The translations under genes were made by a program, and so were the position numbers. Source: CAYVAP01 sp964343195 (GTDB taxonomy: Bacteria; Bacteroidota; Bacteroidia; J057). Taken from it: a DNA stretch of 52,674 bases. The stretch is taken from positions 1-52,674 of the forward strand of contig CAYFIR010000033.1 of NCBI GenBank assembly GCA_964343195.1, given 5' to 3'. A model generated the notes under the pieces. It made no database searches. It was not told where the DNA came from and was given only the letters and a program-made list of their open reading frames with translations. This document shows positions 49,368-52,674 of this stretch, piece after piece; the first letter of the stretch is position 1; the number at the start of each line of letters is the position of its first letter.

Positions 49368-51977
49368 TTACTCATCCCGCAAGCACTGAGCGGGATTGAC
49401 TCGGGTCGCGTAGTAGGTCCTCAGCCCCACTGTCATCCAGGCAATGAGCAGAGCCAGTAGCCCGGCGAGTATAAACACCCCTCCTGACAGTTCGATCCGA
49501 TAGGCAAAGCCACTCAGCCACTCCTGCATCAAGAGGTAGCTGACCGGGAGTGCGATCAGAATGCCAATTAACACTACCTGGGTAAATTCCTTAGACAGAA
49601 TCCAGACCAGTTGGGAAGAACTGGCTCCCAGCACCTTGCGAACTCCTATTTCCTTGGTGCGACGCTCCGCAGAGTAGGTCGCCAACCCAAGTAATCCCAG
49701 GCAGGAAATCAAAATGGCCAGTCCGGCAAAGTATCGTGAGAGCAACGAAACCCGTTCCTCAGCGACGTACAGGGAAGCATAGGCCTGATCGACAAAGCGA
49801 TAATCCAGGCTAAAGCCAGGGTTAAACTCGGAATAGTATGACTCTAGCCGGTCGAGCACGGCAGCATCCTGACCAGGACTGATCCGAACCATGACGAATG
49901 GTAGTCGGATATCCACAATCCGGAAGAACATCGGCTCGACAACCTGATGGATGGAGTTCATGTGAAAGTCCTTTGCTACGCCGATGACCTTTCGGTCTTC
50001 TCCCCACAGGTTCACGGTTTCTCCTACGGGGTTTTCGAGTCCCATGACTGCAACGGCGGTCTGGTTCAGGATAAGTCCCGATTGATCCTGTTGAAACTCC
50101 CGGTCAAAGCTTCGTCCCTTCGTGATCTCGATGCCCATGGTCTCGATCAGGTCGTAATAGACATTGGCCACCTCAAATTTCACCTCGACCTCGGGATTTT
50201 TACCCCGCCAGCTAAGGCCGGTGGTATAGCCCCCTACCGCATTTTCTGTTCCGGTATGTCCGGTTGCGGTCGCATTTTCGATTCCGGGGATCTGCTTCAA
50301 TCCCGTAAGGAATCCCTCCAGGTCCTGGTTCACACGTCCTTCCAGGGGAAAATAAACCAGGTTCTCCTGATCATAGCCCAGGTTTTTATTTTGGGCAAAT
50401 TCTATTTGCTGATACACCACCCCAACTGACACTATCAGGATCACAGACAGCGCAAACTGCAAGACTACCAACCCCTTTCGGGCCCAGACCTCCTTGATGG
50501 AGGAGCCCAGCGATCCGCGAAATACAGCCAGCGGGCTAAACTTCGAAAGGTAGAAGGCTGGGTAACTGCCTGCCACCAGCCCCGTGAAGAGGGTAATGCC
50601 CATCAGGATGAGGACATCCCGAGCTTCAAAGGTGAACGTGAGAGATTTTCCGGTTATTTCGTTGAACTGGGGCAACAGCAGGTAAGCGAGGAAAAAGGCT
50701 CCGAGAAAGGCCACAGTCGTGAGGAGGACCGATTCGCCCAGATACTGAAACACCAGGCTACCCCGCTGGGCACCCAGGGATTTTTTCACTCCGACCTCCT
50801 TTAGCCTCCGGTTGGCCTGGGCAGTGGATAGGTTCATGAAGTTGATACAGGCTATCAGCACTATGAAGAGCGCGATGAGAGCAAAAAGCCTCACATAATC
50901 GATCCGACCACCAGCCTGCACCCCATTTTCATAATGCCCGTGGAGATACCGATCTGCGTAGGGCGTGAGGAACAGGTGCACTTTGGTGTAATCCGCCTTT
51001 TCCATGATATAGCTGTCCAGCCGGGCATTGAGGTTGGCAACATCAACCCCTTCTTCCAGGAGCACATAGGTTTTTGCCTGAAAATTTCCCCACTGAACCC
51101 CATCGCCCACAATTTGCTCAAAGACAAGCATGGGCAGCAGGAAGTCAAATTGCTGGGTGGAATTGTCCGGCAGGTCTTCATACACTCCGACGACAACGGA
51201 AGAATTCTGAAAGTGCAGCAACTGCCACTCCAGGGTTTGCCCCATCGCGGCTTTTGCACTGCCAAAAATGGTATGAGCGAGCTTATTGGAAATCACGATT
51301 TGTCCCGGCTCCGACAGCACGGTACCCGCATCTCCGTAAATCAGGGGATAGGAGAAAAGTTCAAAGAACCCCGTCCCCGTAAACTTGCCACGGCGTTTGA
51401 GATACCTGTCTCCATCCACCACGCTAAAGGCGCGGGCAAACATGTCTTCATCGGTATCAATTACAGCCTGTTTGATCTCCGGTATTTCCTCTTCCAACGC
51501 TTTAGCCAGCAGCATGGGGGTGTCGTCGCCTGTCCGAAGTGTTCCCGATTCCTCATGGTTCAGCATCGCCTGATACAGCCTGGGGCTTTGCTTATGAAAG
51601 GCGTCAACTCCCATTTCATCCCCAACCCAGAGGTAGATAAGCAGCGCACAGGCTAGCCCACTGGCTAGTCCGATGAGATTGATCAGAAAGGTGCCCTGGT
51701 AGCGGCGAAACTGCCGGTAGGCCATCAAAACGGTGTGTCGGATCAGCATGAGTGGATAGGTTGGAAGATGAATAAATGACTGCAAGGCAAAAGGCCTCAG
51801 GTAGTTCAGGGTCTGGTACCAGTAGTGCCTCCTGGCACGTCGCAAACCTCGCTTCTCCGCATCTTCCTGAAAGCGCTCCTCCAGATCGCCCAATACTTCC
51901 TCAGCCAACTCAGCTTTAAGCAAAGTCTCCAGCAGGCGCTCAGCCCAATATGGCGGTGAGGGTGGGGTAGGGGACAT
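49368..51977 (-). CDS. MacB/FtsX-type ABC transporter permease
   Basis: An 869-residue permease. I use the ATG at 51977 because the product then starts with the prefix domain (MSPTPPSPPYWAERLLETLL ... VLGDLEERFQE, residues 1-70) typical of PadR-linked permeases. The MacB-like part follows: first helix INLIGLASGLACALLIYLW, large periplasmic domain (about 110-370), FtsX core with ALIALFIVLIACINFMNLSTAQANRRLKEVGVKKSLGA, then a second periplasmic domain and a second FtsX core with LATYSAERRTKEIGVRKVLGAS. No ATPase is encoded here; these proteins use a separate MacB-type ATPase or act as mechanotransmitters. The PadR gene upstream is its likely regulator. Confidence 0.92.
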   Translation of the reverse strand: MSPTPPSPPYWAERLLETLLKAELAEEVLGDLEERFQEDAEKRGLRRARRHYWYQTLNYLRPFALQSFIHLPTYPLMLIRHTVLMAYRQFRRYQGTFLINLIGLASGLACALLIYLWVGDEMGVDAFHKQSPRLYQAMLNHEESGTLRTGDDTPMLLAKALEEEIPEIKQAVIDTDEDMFARAFSVVDGDRYLKRRGKFTGTGFFELFSYPLIYGDAGTVLSEPGQIVISNKLAHTIFGSAKAAMGQTLEWQLLHFQNSSVVVGVYEDLPDNSTQQFDFLLPMLVFEQIVGDGVQWGNFQAKTYVLLEEGVDVANLNARLDSYIMEKADYTKVHLFLTPYADRYLHGHYENGVQAGGRIDYVRLFALIALFIVLIACINFMNLSTAQANRRLKEVGVKKSLGAQRGSLVFQYLGESVLLTTVAFLGAFFLAYLLLPQFNEITGKSLTFTFEARDVLILMGITLFTGLVAGSYPAFYLSKFSPLAVFRGSLGSSIKEVWARKGLVVLQFALSVILIVSVGVVYQQIEFAQNKNLGYDQENLVYFPLEGRVNQDLEGFLTGLKQIPGIENATATGHTGTENAVGGYTTGLSWRGKNPEVEVKFEVANVYYDLIETMGIEITKGRSFDREFQQDQSGLILNQTAVAVMGLENPVGETVNLWGEDRKVIGVAKDFHMNSIHQVVEPMFFRIVDIRLPFVMVRISPGQDAAVLDRLESYYSEFNPGFSLDYRFVDQAYASLYVAEERVSLLSRYFAGLAILISCLGLLGLATYSAERRTKEIGVRKVLGASSSQLVWILSKEFTQVVLIGILIALPVSYLLMQEWLSGFAYRIELSGGVFILAGLLALLIAWMTVGLRTYYATRVNPAQCLRDE

Positions 51978-52087
51978 GAGAATTGAAAAGATATCGGGAT
52001 ACCGAGACGAGATTTTGAGTACTTGAAACGAACCCATCAACCAATCGAAGGGCGGCACAGAGGCGTGCTTATCAATTTTTTACGAAT

Positions 52088-52123
52088 CACGTGGAGCGCA
52101 GCGAAATCCCGCAGAGCGGGAAA
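52088..52123. repeat. 36-bp dispersed repeat, copy 2
   Basis: Same unit as at 33601-33636 with one difference (base 6, G for T). It includes the hairpin tcccgc-aga-gcggga and lies in the gap between the PadR and permease genes, where it could affect expression of the permease relative to the regulator. Confidence 0.85.
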
Positions 52124-52141
52124 TTCCATATTCTTCCCAAC

Positions 52142-52462
52142 CTATTCGAATGCCGGGTACTGACTCCAGAGCGATTGACGCAACTCTCGCGAAAGATTCA
52201 GGGCTTCCTGGCCGGTGGCAGTCACTTTATACATTCGCTTGCGACGTCCCCCACGCTGGGCAGATGCCGCTCCCATTTCTGTTTCGACAAAGCCTTTGTC
52301 CTCCAGCCGCTTCAGAGTCGAGTGTACCGCTCCGATGGACACGCTACGCCCCGTCTCTTCTTCAAAAGCCTCTGTGATACGCAGGGCATAGGCTTTGTCC
52401 CTCAGGATGCCAACAAGCAACAGGATCACTTCTTCAAATTCGCCTAATCGCGTCTCTTTCAT
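52142..52462 (-). CDS. PadR-family transcriptional regulator
   Basis: A 106-residue winged-helix repressor of the PadR type. Its helix-turn-helix is ILRDKAYALRITEAFEEETGRSVSIGAVHSTLKRLEDKGFVE, and its wing is AQRGGRRKRMYKVTATGQEAL. It is a short form without the long C-terminal dimerisation helix (PadR-s2 type). It precedes the permease gene by 164 bp on the same strand, a pairing common in Bacteroidetes. It probably controls its own transcript and the permease. Confidence 0.92.
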   Translation of the reverse strand: MKETRLGEFEEVILLLVGILRDKAYALRITEAFEEETGRSVSIGAVHSTLKRLEDKGFVETEMGAASAQRGGRRKRMYKVTATGQEALNLSRELRQSLWSQYPAFE

Positions 52463-52484
52463 GATTAACTACTAGATTGTAGAA

Positions 52485-52492
52485 CAAATATA
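52485..52492 (-). promoter_or_regulatory. Candidate -7 element of the padR gene
   Basis: TATATTTG (52492-52485 on the minus strand) matches TAnnTTTG and lies 22 nt before the PadR start codon. No -33 TTG is present at the right distance, so confidence is modest. The small dyad ctac-tagatt-gtag (52469-52482) between it and the ATG could be an auto-repressor site. Confidence 0.4.
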
Positions 52493-52674
52493 TACCTTCC
52501 TCCGACATTTGATCTACATTTTAGTAGTAAATGCCCAAATGTGCAAGTTTAACCGGGAGATGGCCATGCACAAAGGATAATGTGGAATAGAGAAGGAGAT
52601 TAGGGCTGCCGCCCCTTTCCACTAGTCATCAGTTTCGCGGTTCAAAGTTCCCATGTTACTGACCATTCCGTTTT

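Overview
The window most likely comes from a member of the Bacteroidota, probably a marine Saprospiria/Lewinella-type bacterium; the genus is an inference. Evidence: a type IX secretion (T9SS) C-terminal sorting domain and a second T9SS-like tail, Bacteroidetes-type promoters (TTTG ... TAnnTTTG), a DUF3987 primase/helicase with a BT4734-like domain, a TPR-HisKA_2 sensor kinase, a LytTR regulator, a secreted TPR-CHAT protein and a GMC dehydrogenase paired with a gluconate-dehydrogenase-subunit-3 protein. No tRNA, rRNA or CRISPR array is visible.

Region 1 (about 0.5-19.1 kb) is a defence and mobile-element island. On the minus strand a type I restriction-modification operon runs hsdR, hsdS, a DUF4268-type nuclease-like gene, hsdM and then a membrane KAP-family NTPase. 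Diverging from it is a tightly packed plus-strand trio at 10115-14598. It encodes a small winged-helix-like protein, a 717-residue SMC/Rad50-like protein with a CxxC...CxxC zinc hook inside its coiled coil but badly degraded Walker motifs, and a 553-residue helical protein I do not recognise. The trio is the best candidate for an undescribed conflict system; it resembles ABC three-component/Lamassu-like layouts only in outline. It is followed by five 9-bp tandem repeats, an excisionase-like HTH gene, a primase-helicase gene (DUF3987) and a tyrosine integrase. That integrase has an excellent Bacteroidetes promoter overlapped by a palindrome. These look like the core of an integrative element carrying the defence genes as cargo, but I could not find its ends.

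Region 2 (19.1-34.4 kb) is ordinary chromosomal content. It holds a lipoprotein with an internal duplication, a T9SS-type secreted protein with a good terminator, small enzymes and stress-type proteins (SWIM, SRPBCC, SnoaL-like), a secreted endonuclease/exonuclease/phosphatase protein, a TspO-like membrane protein and a glycosylasparaginase. It also holds the TPR-CHAT protein, a D-2-hydroxyacid dehydrogenase and the GMC/subunit-3 pair.

Region 3 (34.4-42.2 kb) is signalling and surface. It has a sensor kinase behind a receiver protein that lacks the phospho-acceptor Asp, a large T9SS protein, a Uma2-family nuclease, a LytTR regulator that seems to need a CTG start, and a lipoprotein.

Region 4 (42.3-48.9 kb) is a minus-strand operon: a membrane-anchored fibronectin-type-III-like protein, a sodium:solute symporter, an M20 N-carbamoyl/allantoate-type amidohydrolase, a 42-residue membrane protein, an aspartate-carbamoyltransferase-family enzyme and AsnB. 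I read it as a possible ureido-compound uptake and salvage route ending at aspartate/asparagine (inference). The right end (49.4-52.5 kb) holds a PadR regulator and a MacB/FtsX-type permease.

Several families of short palindromic intergenic repeats are scattered through the window. One copy sits in frame inside hsdS, and one 36-bp unit occurs at both 33.6 and 52.1 kb.
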